A stretch of 64,000 bases of DNA, taken from NCBI RefSeq assembly GCF_006716885.1, contig NZ_VFPU01000001.1, positions 682,001 to 746,000 of the forward strand. Reading direction: 5' to 3'. The position numbers and the translations under genes were made by a program. Positions 35,427 through 43,557 of this stretch are shown piece by piece; the stretch's first letter is position 1, and each line of letters opens with the position of its first letter. Under the pieces are notes generated by a model, which saw only the letters and a program-made list of their open reading frames with translations, ran no database searches and had not been told where the DNA came from. The DNA is from Ornithinimicrobium humiphilum. Its GTDB lineage: Bacteria; Actinomycetota; Actinomycetes; Actinomycetales; Dermatophilaceae.

Positions 35427-36791
35427 GTGAGGACGCACGGTCGCGAGGCAGGCCAGTCGACGCTCGACTATCTCGGCGTCATCATCGTCGGGGTCGTGGT
35501 CGTGCTGGGCCTCGTGCTCACGCCCGCCGGCCCGGCGATCAAGGGCACGATGGACCAGGCCGTGTGCGCCGTCACCACCAAGGGTGACTTCGGCGGCGGC
35601 GACTGCGTCGCCGGCGGCGAGTCGGGCGACCAGGGGGGCGACGGCGAGGACGGGCCCGACTACGAGCCCGACTCGTGCACCGTCTCGACCGCGAACACCA
35701 CGCGCAAGGTCGAGGCCAGCATCGTCATCATCGACCTCGGTGGTGAGAGCGGCGTCTCGATCGCGGAGATCCGCCACGCCGACGGCACCGTGGAGTACCG
35801 CGTCACCAACGAGCGCAAGGGGGAGGGCGGCGTCGGCGTCGGCATCGGTGCCGGCGGCAAGGGCAAGGGCGGCGGGGACGGTGACGACCCGGGCGCGGCC
35901 GCCAAGGCCGACCTCGGCATCAAGGGCAGCTACACCGACGGCAACACCTACAAGGTCGACACCCTCGAGGAGGCCCGCGCGCTGCAGGACAGGCTCCTCA
36001 ACAACCCGTGGGCGGACGTGGGGGAGCCGGCCGCCGAGACGGTGACGTGGGGCGGGGAGTTCAACGGTTCCGTCGACCTCGGTCTGGGCACCGGCAGCGG
36101 TGGGCCGGGCGGACCCGGCGACGACGAGGGCGGGACCAACCTCGGAGGCGGCTTCGGACTGTCGGGCTCGCACAGCTACGCCACCACGACCGACTACAAC
36201 ACCGGCGAGACGACCTACGTCACCTCCTGGAGCGGCACCATGTCGGCCAACGCCGACGCCGCGGAGGGCCTCAACTACAGCGGCAGCTGGACGGGCACCA
36301 CGAGCATGGCGATCGTGCGCGACGCCAACGGCCAGATCGTGCGGATCGATCTCGTCACCAAGACCGCGGCCGGGTCGACGCTCAAGATCGCCGAGAAGCC
36401 CGCGGCCATCACCGGAAAGCCCGGGATGGACAGCGTGCGCACCATCCGGCTCCCCGTCACCGACGCCAACCGCGGCGTGGTCGACCAGTGGCTGGGCAGC
36501 ACCGACAACTACGCCGGCTTCACCCCGCTGAGCACGATGTTCTGGAACCCGACCGAGGCCAGCACCGACCCGATGCAGAACCTCGTCTTCAACCAGGCCC
36601 AGGTCTCCCAGGTCGACATGCAGACCGGGACGACCGGCTGGGAGGTCGGTGGCGAGGTCAAGTGGGGCATCAAGCTCGGCGGCAAGATCAAGTACTCCGA
36701 GTCGACCGGCGAGGTCGTCGAGGCCGTATACGCTGGCGAGCCGGCCGACGGCCGTCGCCCCTGGATGAACATGGAGGTGTGCTTCCCGTGA
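35427..36791 (+). CDS. Large secreted protein with pilin-type signal (cassette B, gene 1)
   Basis: 454 residues from GTG 35427 (GGAGGAG six bases upstream). The N terminus copies a Flp pilin: REAG-QSTLDYLGVIIVGVVVV, cut expected after Gly9, with Asp14 at +5 instead of Glu and Tyr15 at +6. After the helix come cysteines C47 and C60, Gly-rich spacers and a beta-rich domain with repeated aromatic/Thr strands, ending MEVCFP. Flp pilins are about 50-65 residues, so this is a pilin helix carrying a 400-residue cargo. It may be a tip or minor adhesin of the Tad pilus. No known domain recognised. Confidence 0.75.
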   Translation: MRTHGREAGQSTLDYLGVIIVGVVVVLGLVLTPAGPAIKGTMDQAVCAVTTKGDFGGGDCVAGGESGDQGGDGEDGPDYEPDSCTVSTANTTRKVEASIVIIDLGGESGVSIAEIRHADGTVEYRVTNERKGEGGVGVGIGAGGKGKGGGDGDDPGAAAKADLGIKGSYTDGNTYKVDTLEEARALQDRLLNNPWADVGEPAAETVTWGGEFNGSVDLGLGTGSGGPGGPGDDEGGTNLGGGFGLSGSHSYATTTDYNTGETTYVTSWSGTMSANADAAEGLNYSGSWTGTTSMAIVRDANGQIVRIDLVTKTAAGSTLKIAEKPAAITGKPGMDSVRTIRLPVTDANRGVVDQWLGSTDNYAGFTPLSTMFWNPTEASTDPMQNLVFNQAQVSQVDMQTGTTGWEVGGEVKWGIKLGGKIKYSESTGEVVEAVYAGEPADGRRPWMNMEVCFP

Positions 36792-37432
36792 GCACCGCTG
36801 CACGACTCGCCCTGGCGCCGGCCGCGCTGACCCTGACCCTGGTGCTCGCCGCCTGCGGCCCGGAGTCCGAGATCTCGGACGCCCCGCAGACGACCGGAGC
36901 CGATGCTGGAGGCACGATGACCGAGGGCCCGACCGAGAGCCGGGTGCAGGACCTGCCCACGGCCACCGAGGCCCCGGACAGCAGCGAGCGCGGGGTGACC
37001 GGACGGGCGCAGGTCGAGGTCCCCGAGGGCTGGACCGAGCGCCGCTTCGACGACGCCTTCTCGCTGCGCTACCTCGCCGGGGAGGGCGCCCGCGACCCGA
37101 TGCTCGCGATCGCCGGCGACTACGGCAGCTTCTACGGCGCCCGCGCCGCGGTCAGCACCCTCATCGCCCAGATCCAGGTCGGCACGCCCGGCTTCACGAT
37201 CCACTCCCAGGAAGACATCGAGGTCGAGGGCGCCACCTCGGCCGTCCGCGTGGACTTCTCCTTCGGCACGCCCGAGGACGAGGACGGCGTCTTCGACGCC
37301 ATGTGGGTCGTGGCCGTGGACAACACCACCGGTGACACGATCGCGGTGGCCTACTCGGGCGGTGACGACCAGGTCGAGGACAAGGACCTCGACCGGGTGG
37401 CCGACTCCCTCCGCATGCTGCCCGCGCCGTGA
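36788..37432 (+). CDS. Lipoprotein (cassette B, gene 2)
   Basis: 214 residues. Lipobox LAAC with Cys23, a Thr/Glu-rich linker (about 25-70), then a compact domain beginning VEVPEGWTERRFDDAFSLRYL, which looks like a DcrB/PsbP-like fold. GTGA overlaps on both sides couple it to the pilin-like gene and to the prepilin peptidase. It is probably anchored outside the membrane and may assist its partner. It mirrors the gene at 33539. Confidence 0.75.
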   Translation: MSTAARLALAPAALTLTLVLAACGPESEISDAPQTTGADAGGTMTEGPTESRVQDLPTATEAPDSSERGVTGRAQVEVPEGWTERRFDDAFSLRYLAGEGARDPMLAIAGDYGSFYGARAAVSTLIAQIQVGTPGFTIHSQEDIEVEGATSAVRVDFSFGTPEDEDGVFDAMWVVAVDNTTGDTIAVAYSGGDDQVEDKDLDRVADSLRMLPAP

Positions 37433-38106
37433 CCCACGGCAGCTGGGACCCGTCGACCGCCGTCGTGATCGGCGTCGCCGCCGTGGCGGCGGTCGTCGCC
37501 GGGGTGGTCGGTGAGATCCTGCGGCGACGCCTGGCCGCACGCCGCTACCGCTATCCCCACGAGCGCGACCTGCCCGCCCCGCGGCACGGGTGGCTGCCCT
37601 TCGCGCTCCCGGTCGCCTGGGCCGCGCTGGTCTGGGCGCACCTCGAGCGGCCGCTGGTGCTCGCCGTCCTGCTGGGCGCGACCGTGCCGCTGCTCGTGCT
37701 CGCGGCCATCGACCAGGACGTCCACCGCCTGCCCGACCGGCTCCAGAAGCCGTTCTACCCGCTGCTGGCCCTCGCCCTGCTCCTGCCGGCGGTCGTCGAG
37801 CAGGACTGGGCCTCCTACGGCCGCGCCCTCGCCGGGGCGGCCATCGGACTGGTCGTCTACTACGCGCTCGTCCTCGCCGGCCAGGGCGGCCTGGGCCTGG
37901 GCGACGCCAAGCTGGCCGGCATCCTCGGCATGCTCTGCGCGTGGTTCGGCTGGCGGGCGCTGGCCTTCGGGCTGGTGGCCGGGTTCTTCGTCGGCGCCGC
38001 CTTCGGCCTGGTCCTCGTGCTGCGGGGACGGGCGACCCGCAAGGACTTCATACCCCTCGGGCCGTCGCTCATCGTCGGGGCGCTCGGCGTGCTGGTCCTG
38101 TCGTGA
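37429..38106 (+). CDS. A24 prepilin peptidase
   Basis: 225 residues from GTG 37429. Membrane aspartyl protease with both catalytic aspartates: D95 in AAIDQDVHRLPD and D159 in GLGLGDAK. About six to seven helices; the N-terminal methylase domain of PilD types is absent, as in TadV/CpaA-type enzymes. It should process Flp, TadE, the TadZ-TadE fusion and the pilin-like protein encoded beside it. GTGA overlaps join it to the lipoprotein gene before and the DUF192 gene after. Confidence 0.92.
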   Translation: MTHGSWDPSTAVVIGVAAVAAVVAGVVGEILRRRLAARRYRYPHERDLPAPRHGWLPFALPVAWAALVWAHLERPLVLAVLLGATVPLLVLAAIDQDVHRLPDRLQKPFYPLLALALLLPAVVEQDWASYGRALAGAAIGLVVYYALVLAGQGGLGLGDAKLAGILGMLCAWFGWRALAFGLVAGFFVGAAFGLVLVLRGRATRKDFIPLGPSLIVGALGVLVLS

Positions 38107-38468
38107 CCGGCCGGACCTTCGGGCCGGGCGCCGACCGCCTGCTGGTGGACGGCCGCGAGGTGGCCCCGGTCCACGTGGCCACCACCCACCGCGAGAAGGG
38201 CCGGGGTCTGCTCGGCACCGACGCGGTCGAGGGCGCCCTCTGGCTGGAGGGCGCCTCCAGCGTGCACATGATGGGCATGCGCTACCCCATCGACGTCGCC
38301 GTGCTCGACGGCTCGGGCACGGTGCTGCACGTCGCCACCCTCCGTCCGTGGGTGGGCGCGACGCGTCCCCGTCTCGCCGGTCGCGTGGTCGTGGAGATGG
38401 CCGCGGGGTCGTGCCGGAGGTGGGGCATCGCCCCGGGCGGTCGGCTCGAGGTCGTCCCTGCGGGCTAG
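38103..38468 (+). CDS. DUF192 family protein
   Basis: 121 residues from GTG 38103. Recognised by HREKGRGLLGT near the start, the central VHMMGMRYPIDVAVLDGSG and the terminal GIAPGGRLEVV. DUF192 proteins are small beta proteins of unknown function, often exported; this one has no signal peptide. The GTGA overlap ties it to the prepilin peptidase. It converges on a lipoprotein gene with a four-base overlap. Confidence 0.88.
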   Translation: MTGRTFGPGADRLLVDGREVAPVHVATTHREKGRGLLGTDAVEGALWLEGASSVHMMGMRYPIDVAVLDGSGTVLHVATLRPWVGATRPRLAGRVVVEMAAGSCRRWGIAPGGRLEVVPAG

Positions 38469-39100
38469 CCGGCCGACATCGGACGGCTGCGGGCGAGGCC
38501 GGGCACGTCCACGACCATCGACCGGAAGCCTGCCTCGGGACGCACGTAGTGGGCGCTGAGCCGCACCCCCTCGACGGGCAGCACGTCCGGGAGCGAGGAG
38601 CACATGCAGCGCTGGTCGGCGTCCTCGGTCGAGACGTCGGCACGGTAGACCGTGGGCAGGATGCGCCGGTCGGTCGACTCGTCCACGAGCGCCACGTCGG
38701 CGATGGTCCGGGTGCCCTCGCCCAGCTCCCCGCTCAGTCCGCCGTCCAGGTTGCCGAGGTCGACGGGCTCGTCGCCGGCGGGGCGGAGCTGGAGGTGCAG
38801 GACGAAGGAGTGCTCGGTCTGGGTGATCGACCGGACCTCGACGACCACCTCGCCGTCGGTGTCGCGCAGCGAGCCCGACAGCTCGTCGATGGGGGTGCGC
38901 GGGGGCTCGGCCAGCTGGCGCTCGATCTCCCGGGCGGTGTCGTCGTAGAGGGCCGCCTCCAGGGCCTGCTCCGCCGTGGGCACGGCGGTGGCCTCGGCGG
39001 TCGGGCCCTGGGGTGCGACGACGGGTACGTCGTTGGAGGGCGTGCACGCGGTGAGACCCACGGCGGCCGCCGCCACGACCGCCCCCGCCAGCGCCTTCAT
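38465..39100 (-). CDS. Lipoprotein next to an OmpA-domain protein
   Basis: 211 residues. Signal peptide with lipobox LTAC (Cys19), then a low-complexity Ala/Pro/Thr linker and a soluble beta-rich domain with one CMC pair. No family recognised. The ATG overlaps the stop of the upstream OmpA-domain gene (ATGA), so the two act together, perhaps as a wall-bound pair serving the pilus or its neighbours. Confidence 0.75.
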   Translation of the reverse strand: MKALAGAVVAAAAVGLTACTPSNDVPVVAPQGPTAEATAVPTAEQALEAALYDDTAREIERQLAEPPRTPIDELSGSLRDTDGEVVVEVRSITQTEHSFVLHLQLRPAGDEPVDLGNLDGGLSGELGEGTRTIADVALVDESTDRRILPTVYRADVSTEDADQRCMCSSLPDVLPVEGVRLSAHYVRPEAGFRSMVVDVPGLARSRPMSAG

Positions 39101-40158
39101 CGGTCGCCCCCCGCTGTCTCGTAGCTGATGGTGACGCGCCGGTTCTTGGCACGCCCCTCCTCGGTGTCGTTGGTCGCGATCGGCTCGTCCCAGCCGCGGC
39201 CCTCGACGTCGACGTGCAGGTCCTCGCCCAGCGCGGCGCGCATGGCGTCCGCCACCGTCCGGGCGCGGGCGACCGACAGCGTCTGGTTGTGCTCCGCCGT
39301 GCCCTGGCCGTCGGTGTGACCGACCACCTCGATCCGGCCCAGCTCACCCGCGGCCTCGATCTCGGCGATGGCGGACTCCAGGACCTGCTGCGCCTGCGCC
39401 GACAGGTCGGACCGGTCGAAGGCGAAGAGCACGTCGGCGTCGAAGCGCACGAGCCGATCGGCCCCGGTGCCCTCCGTGGTGACCGACCCGTCGCCGGCGC
39501 CGGCGCGGCCGACGAGGTCGAGGGGGTCGCGGACCGCGACCTGCTCGACCCGCTCCTCCGAGGGCACGGCCGGCCACCCGCGACCCAGGACGACGCTGGC
39601 GCGGTCGCGCTGCTGGCCCGCCGGCAGGATGTTGGACACCGGCACGCCCGCGACGATCGTCCCCCGGCCGTCGACGTCCACGTCGATCGCCGTGGTGTCG
39701 GCGGGGATCCGGGGGAAGGCGGTGTACATCACCTGGAAGGTGTAGGGGTCCTGCGACGGGTCGAGGTCGTCCGCCTCGGTGCACAGGCAGCCTGCGTCGT
39801 CGCGCAGCGGGAGCAGGACGTCGAGGCTTCGGGGATCGGCGAGCACCCCGCCGACGAGGTCGACGTCCTCGTGCTCGAAAACGGTGCGCAGGTCGGCGCC
39901 GGAGTCCTTCGCGGCCCGCAGCGACCAGTAGAGGACGGTGGCGTCGTCGGTGCGGTAGGCGCCATGGATCGCACCCTCGTAGTGGGCGACCCCTCGGCCG
40001 TCATCGACCGGGATGGTGATCTCGAAGACATCCGCGATCGGGATGCGGTCGGCCGCCTCCACGGGTCCGAGGGCACCGAGCAGCAGGAGCGCCGTCGCGG
40101 CACCGGCCACCGTCGCGGGTCGCGCGACCCGTCGTTCCCACCCCGTCACCCGCCCCAT
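39097..40158 (-). CDS. OmpA-domain cell-wall-binding protein
   Basis: 353 residues from ATG 40158. Signal peptide or anchor (about 14-36), an unknown N-terminal domain with a CLC pair, then a C-terminal OmpA-like domain (about 240-350): FAFDRSDLSAQAQQVL, VVGHTDGQGTAEHNQTLSVARARTV and DTEEGRAKNRRVTI. This domain binds peptidoglycan. In a Gram-positive it probably tethers a complex to the wall. Coupled to the downstream lipoprotein. Confidence 0.88.
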   Translation of the reverse strand: MGRVTGWERRVARPATVAGAATALLLLGALGPVEAADRIPIADVFEITIPVDDGRGVAHYEGAIHGAYRTDDATVLYWSLRAAKDSGADLRTVFEHEDVDLVGGVLADPRSLDVLLPLRDDAGCLCTEADDLDPSQDPYTFQVMYTAFPRIPADTTAIDVDVDGRGTIVAGVPVSNILPAGQQRDRASVVLGRGWPAVPSEERVEQVAVRDPLDLVGRAGAGDGSVTTEGTGADRLVRFDADVLFAFDRSDLSAQAQQVLESAIAEIEAAGELGRIEVVGHTDGQGTAEHNQTLSVARARTVADAMRAALGEDLHVDVEGRGWDEPIATNDTEEGRAKNRRVTISYETAGGDR

Positions 40159-40225
40159 GCTAGGGGAGGACGGCGCCCGCCCGGGCAGGTAGGCTCGGCC
40201 GCCGAACCGGAGGAAGGGAGGGGCG

Positions 40226-40642
40226 ATGCTCCCGTACGTCCTGATGGGGATCGGCCCCGTGGTGCTCGTCGTCGGCCTGCTGCTCATGCGGAGCGCCGAC
40301 GCAGCCAGCTCCTCGCAGGAGGTCGTGGAGGGGACCCTCGTGCGGTGGGAGCACCGTCACGTCGGGTCGAGCACCAACCTCGGGTCCCTGGGGTCGCTGC
40401 CCGTCGTGCGCTTCCGCACCACCGACGGGCGGGAGGTCGAGGGGAAGCCCCGTCGCGCCGCCGACCGGGGGATCTACCGCACCGGCCACCGGGTCCAGGT
40501 GCGCTACGACCGGGCCGACCCCACCTCCTTCCTCGTGCGGCAGGGCTGGCTCGACCGCCCCTACGCCTTCGTCGTGCTGGTCGGCGCCGGGCTGACCCTG
40601 CTCTCGGTCGTCCTGCCCGTCGTCTTCTCCGCGCTCGGCTGA
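40226..40642 (+). CDS. DUF3592-type membrane protein
   Basis: 138 residues. Helices at both ends (about 4-22 and 112-136) flank a beta-rich domain with PVVRFRTTDGREVEGKPRR and GHRVQVRYDRADP, typical of DUF3592. GGAGGAAGGGAGGGG precedes the ATG. Function unknown. A single gene. Confidence 0.82.
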   Translation: MLPYVLMGIGPVVLVVGLLLMRSADAASSSQEVVEGTLVRWEHRHVGSSTNLGSLGSLPVVRFRTTDGREVEGKPRRAADRGIYRTGHRVQVRYDRADPTSFLVRQGWLDRPYAFVVLVGAGLTLLSVVLPVVFSALG

Positions 40643-40732
40643 GCCCGGCCCGCGCGCACGGCATACCCGCCGGGAACGTCGGGCGCACCCGCTCCCGCGC
40701 TGCGGAAACGGGGGCGCCGACGGGGAGTTGGC

Positions 40733-42700
40733 TCAGCCGACCCTGACCTTCTCGGACCGGAAGTTCTGGCCCGCCCCCACCAGCGCCGTTGCCCGCTCGG
40801 CCGCTCGGCGCCGGCTGCGCGCCACCACCTGCTTGGCGGCCACGTCGGCCCCCGCCAGCAGAGGCGACGGCACACCGGGGCTGGCCCCGATCGCGCTGCC
40901 CGGCTGGGTGCTCTGCGCGGGGATCCCGAGCACCACCACGGCCTCGTCGACCGTGCCGTCCGCCGCGACGAGGTTGTGACCGACCGTCACCGCCTCGTCG
41001 AGCTCGGCGCCGGTCGCCTCCAGGCTCGCGGTGGCCGCCCCGTCCACCCGGTGGATGCGCGCCCGACCGCTGTCGAGCAGGCTGCGCAGCAGCGGGTCGT
41101 CGGTGTCGGGCACCTTGCCCTTGGACATCCGCGTCTCGAGCAGCACCCGGGAGACGGCGCTGCGGCCCGTGACCGACGACCACGCGCGGAAGACCCGCCG
41201 CTCGGGATGGACGGCCACGGTGAAGCCCGGCCCGAGGAGGTCGATCACGCCCGCCTCGACCAGCGCAAGCACCTGGCGGACCCGGTGCGACGGTGGGCCG
41301 GAGGCCAGGAAGAGCCCGTCGCCGTCGAACCAGCCGTGCACGTCGCGCACGAGCGAGGTCCCGCTGAACGCTCCGCGGACCCCCGCCCGGCCGACGTGGC
41401 CCCGCAGCGCCCCCATCGCGGCGTTGACCGCGGCCCGGGGGTGGACGGCGGCCTCGCTCATCGAGCCCAGCTCGTCGTCGACGAGACGGCGGACCAGCGT
41501 GGCCCACTCCTGCTCGTCCACGACCCGGCCGCCCGTCGGGCGGCGGAGGTGGTCGACCTGCCAGGTCCAGCGGGGGTCGAGGATCGCGTCCGCGAGCACC
41601 TGCTCGACCGCGGCCAGGTCCTCGGCCTCGTCCAGTGCCGCGAGCCAGCCCGGGCGCACCGCGCCCACGGCATACCCCTCCAGGGCCTCGAGGTAGGCCC
41701 GTGCGAGCTCGGCGGCGACGGTCGGCCAGACGTCGGTGGCGAAGTCGAGGCCGCCGTGCGCGGTCAGGCCGGCGAACCACTCGGGCGTCGCCCAGCGCGG
41801 CTCGAAGGTCCGCACCGGCCGTCCGCCGTCGGGCTTGCTGCGGTAGGGGAGACCGCGCCGGGAGCCCACGACGAGACGCGGCTCCGCTCCGCCGCGCACG
41901 TAGGTCAGGCGACCGTGCGGGTCGCCGGGGACCGGCTCGAAGTGCCCGCCCCACTCGTCCACCAGCTGGCCGACGACGTCGAAGAAGGTCGCCCCCAGGC
42001 CGCGCACCAGGACGTCCTCGCCCGCGGGCAGGCCGGTGAAGTCGCGCTCGGCGGGCATGCCGGGTTCGACGTAGCGCAGCCCGAGCCGCTCGGCCTCCGC
42101 GACGAGGCCGGCCACCTCGGCGGAGCGCCGCGCCTGCACCATGCCCTGCGCGAGGACCACGGTGGGGGCTGCCAGCCGGTCGCCTCCCTCGAGGAGCACG
42201 AGGAGGTCGCCCGTCCCGAGCTCGTCGCCGTCGACCACCTCGTGCTGCAGGTCGACGACGCGCCCCAGCACCGGCGTCACCCGGACCCGGCCGGAGCGGA
42301 CGGCGGCGTCGAGCTGGTCGCGGAAGTAGACGCCCTGCAGCCGGCGCGTGGGGAAGTCGTCCGGGCGCAGCTCGGTGGCCTCCTGCACCACCCAGTCCGC
42401 GAACGGGTGCTCCCCGGCGGCGGCGACCTCGGCGGCCCACGCCACGAGGTCGGGGCCGGGGGCGGGCGGGCCGCTCATGCGGGTCGAGTCGTCGGGGTGC
42501 ACCGTGGTCGCCCGTGCCTGCGTGTTGTTGAGGTAGGCCGCGGGCTGGGAGGTCAGCCAGGTCGCCCCCGCCCCGACCTCGAGCGCGTCCACGACCGCGA
42601 GGTGCAGCGGGGCGTCCCCGCTGCGGGCCGCGGTCCGCAGCACCGTCGCCACGCCCCGCGGGCCGCCCCCGACGACGACGGCGTCGAAGCGCGCCGTCAT
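40733..42700 (-). CDS. FAD/NAD(P)-binding protein linked to an ABC importer
   Basis: 655 residues. The dinucleotide motif GGGPRG is at 11-16. Overall it fits the family of large FAD-NAD(P)-binding proteins (NAD_binding_9 type), relatives of lysine/ornithine N-hydroxylases but with no clear hydroxylase signature. It is the last gene of an ABC transporter operon (ATGA overlap with the ATPase gene), so it may modify or release the imported ligand. The reaction is unknown. Confidence 0.8.
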   Translation of the reverse strand: MTARFDAVVVGGGPRGVATVLRTAARSGDAPLHLAVVDALEVGAGATWLTSQPAAYLNNTQARATTVHPDDSTRMSGPPAPGPDLVAWAAEVAAAGEHPFADWVVQEATELRPDDFPTRRLQGVYFRDQLDAAVRSGRVRVTPVLGRVVDLQHEVVDGDELGTGDLLVLLEGGDRLAAPTVVLAQGMVQARRSAEVAGLVAEAERLGLRYVEPGMPAERDFTGLPAGEDVLVRGLGATFFDVVGQLVDEWGGHFEPVPGDPHGRLTYVRGGAEPRLVVGSRRGLPYRSKPDGGRPVRTFEPRWATPEWFAGLTAHGGLDFATDVWPTVAAELARAYLEALEGYAVGAVRPGWLAALDEAEDLAAVEQVLADAILDPRWTWQVDHLRRPTGGRVVDEQEWATLVRRLVDDELGSMSEAAVHPRAAVNAAMGALRGHVGRAGVRGAFSGTSLVRDVHGWFDGDGLFLASGPPSHRVRQVLALVEAGVIDLLGPGFTVAVHPERRVFRAWSSVTGRSAVSRVLLETRMSKGKVPDTDDPLLRSLLDSGRARIHRVDGAATASLEATGAELDEAVTVGHNLVAADGTVDEAVVVLGIPAQSTQPGSAIGASPGVPSPLLAGADVAAKQVVARSRRRAAERATALVGAGQNFRSEKVRVG

Positions 42701-43557
42701 CGGCGGGCCCCCACCGGCTCCTGGGCGGCGTCGAAGGCGACGTGGCCCTCGGAGAGAGGGGGGAGCTGCTTGCCCGTCAGGGTGAAGCCGTGCTCGTCGG
42801 TGCGCGGACGGACCTCGACGTAGCCCTCACGCAGGTGCACCTCGACGTCGACCTCGTAGACCTGCCGCAGGACCTCGGCGTCGAGCGCCTCCTGCGGGGT
42901 GCCGTCGGTGAGGATGTGCCCGCCGTGCAGCACGACCACCTGGTCGCAGTAGCGGGCGGCGTGGTTGAGGTCGTGGATCGCGATGAGGGCGCTGATGCCC
43001 TCCTCGCGGGTGATCCGACGCACCAGCTGGAGCGTCTCGATCTGGTAGCGCAGGTCCAGCGCGCTGGTCGGCTCGTCGAGCAGCAGCACCCGCGTCTCCT
43101 GGGCCAGCGCGCGGGCGATGAGGGCGCGCTGGGCCTGGCCGCCGGAGAGCTCGGACATGTTGCGGTCGGCGAGGTCGCCCAGGCCCATCCGGTCGATCGC
43201 CGAGTCGACGATCGACCAGTCCCGGGAGGTGGGCGCGAGCCCGAAGTGCGGCGTGCGGCCGAGCACGACCGCCTCCCGCACCGTGAGGTCGAAGGGCGCG
43301 TCGCCGTGCTGCGGCACGTAGCCGACGACCTTGGCCAGGGCGCGACGGCCGAGGCCGACGGTGTCGGTGCCGTCGACGAGGATCGTCCCCGAGGCGGGCC
43401 GGTGGACGCCGGCCACGGCCTTGACGAGGGTCGACTTGCCGGACCCGTTGGGCCCGAGCAGGGCGCAGAAGGCCCCGGACGCCACCTCGAAGGTGACGTC
43501 GTCGAGGATCTGCCGCTTGCCGTAGCGGAACGTGAGGTCGGTGACTGACAGGCTCAC
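42697..43557 (-). CDS. FecE/BtuD-type ABC transporter ATPase
   Basis: 286 residues from GTG 43557. Walker A GPNGSGKST, signature LSGGQAQRALIARALAQ, Walker B VLLLDEPTSALD and the H-loop His are all intact. It has the size and type of ATPases for siderophore, heme or cobalamin import. GTGA and ATGA overlaps join it to the permease and the FAD protein. Confidence 0.93.
   Translation of the reverse strand: MSLSVTDLTFRYGKRQILDDVTFEVASGAFCALLGPNGSGKSTLVKAVAGVHRPASGTILVDGTDTVGLGRRALAKVVGYVPQHGDAPFDLTVREAVVLGRTPHFGLAPTSRDWSIVDSAIDRMGLGDLADRNMSELSGGQAQRALIARALAQETRVLLLDEPTSALDLRYQIETLQLVRRITREEGISALIAIHDLNHAARYCDQVVVLHGGHILTDGTPQEALDAEVLRQVYEVDVEVHLREGYVEVRPRTDEHGFTLTGKQLPPLSEGHVAFDAAQEPVGARR

Noticed and set aside
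36008..37432. A 474-codon frame covering the pilin-like gene and the lipoprotein
   Set aside because: Only the part from GTG 36788 has a signal peptide and domain; the earlier part is an out-of-frame reading of the pilin-like gene.
40637..40738. 9-bp inverted repeat GGCTGAGCC / GGCTCAGCC around the gap between two convergent genes
   Set aside because: The arms are 84 bp apart and include both stop codons; chance or weak convergent termination is enough to explain them.
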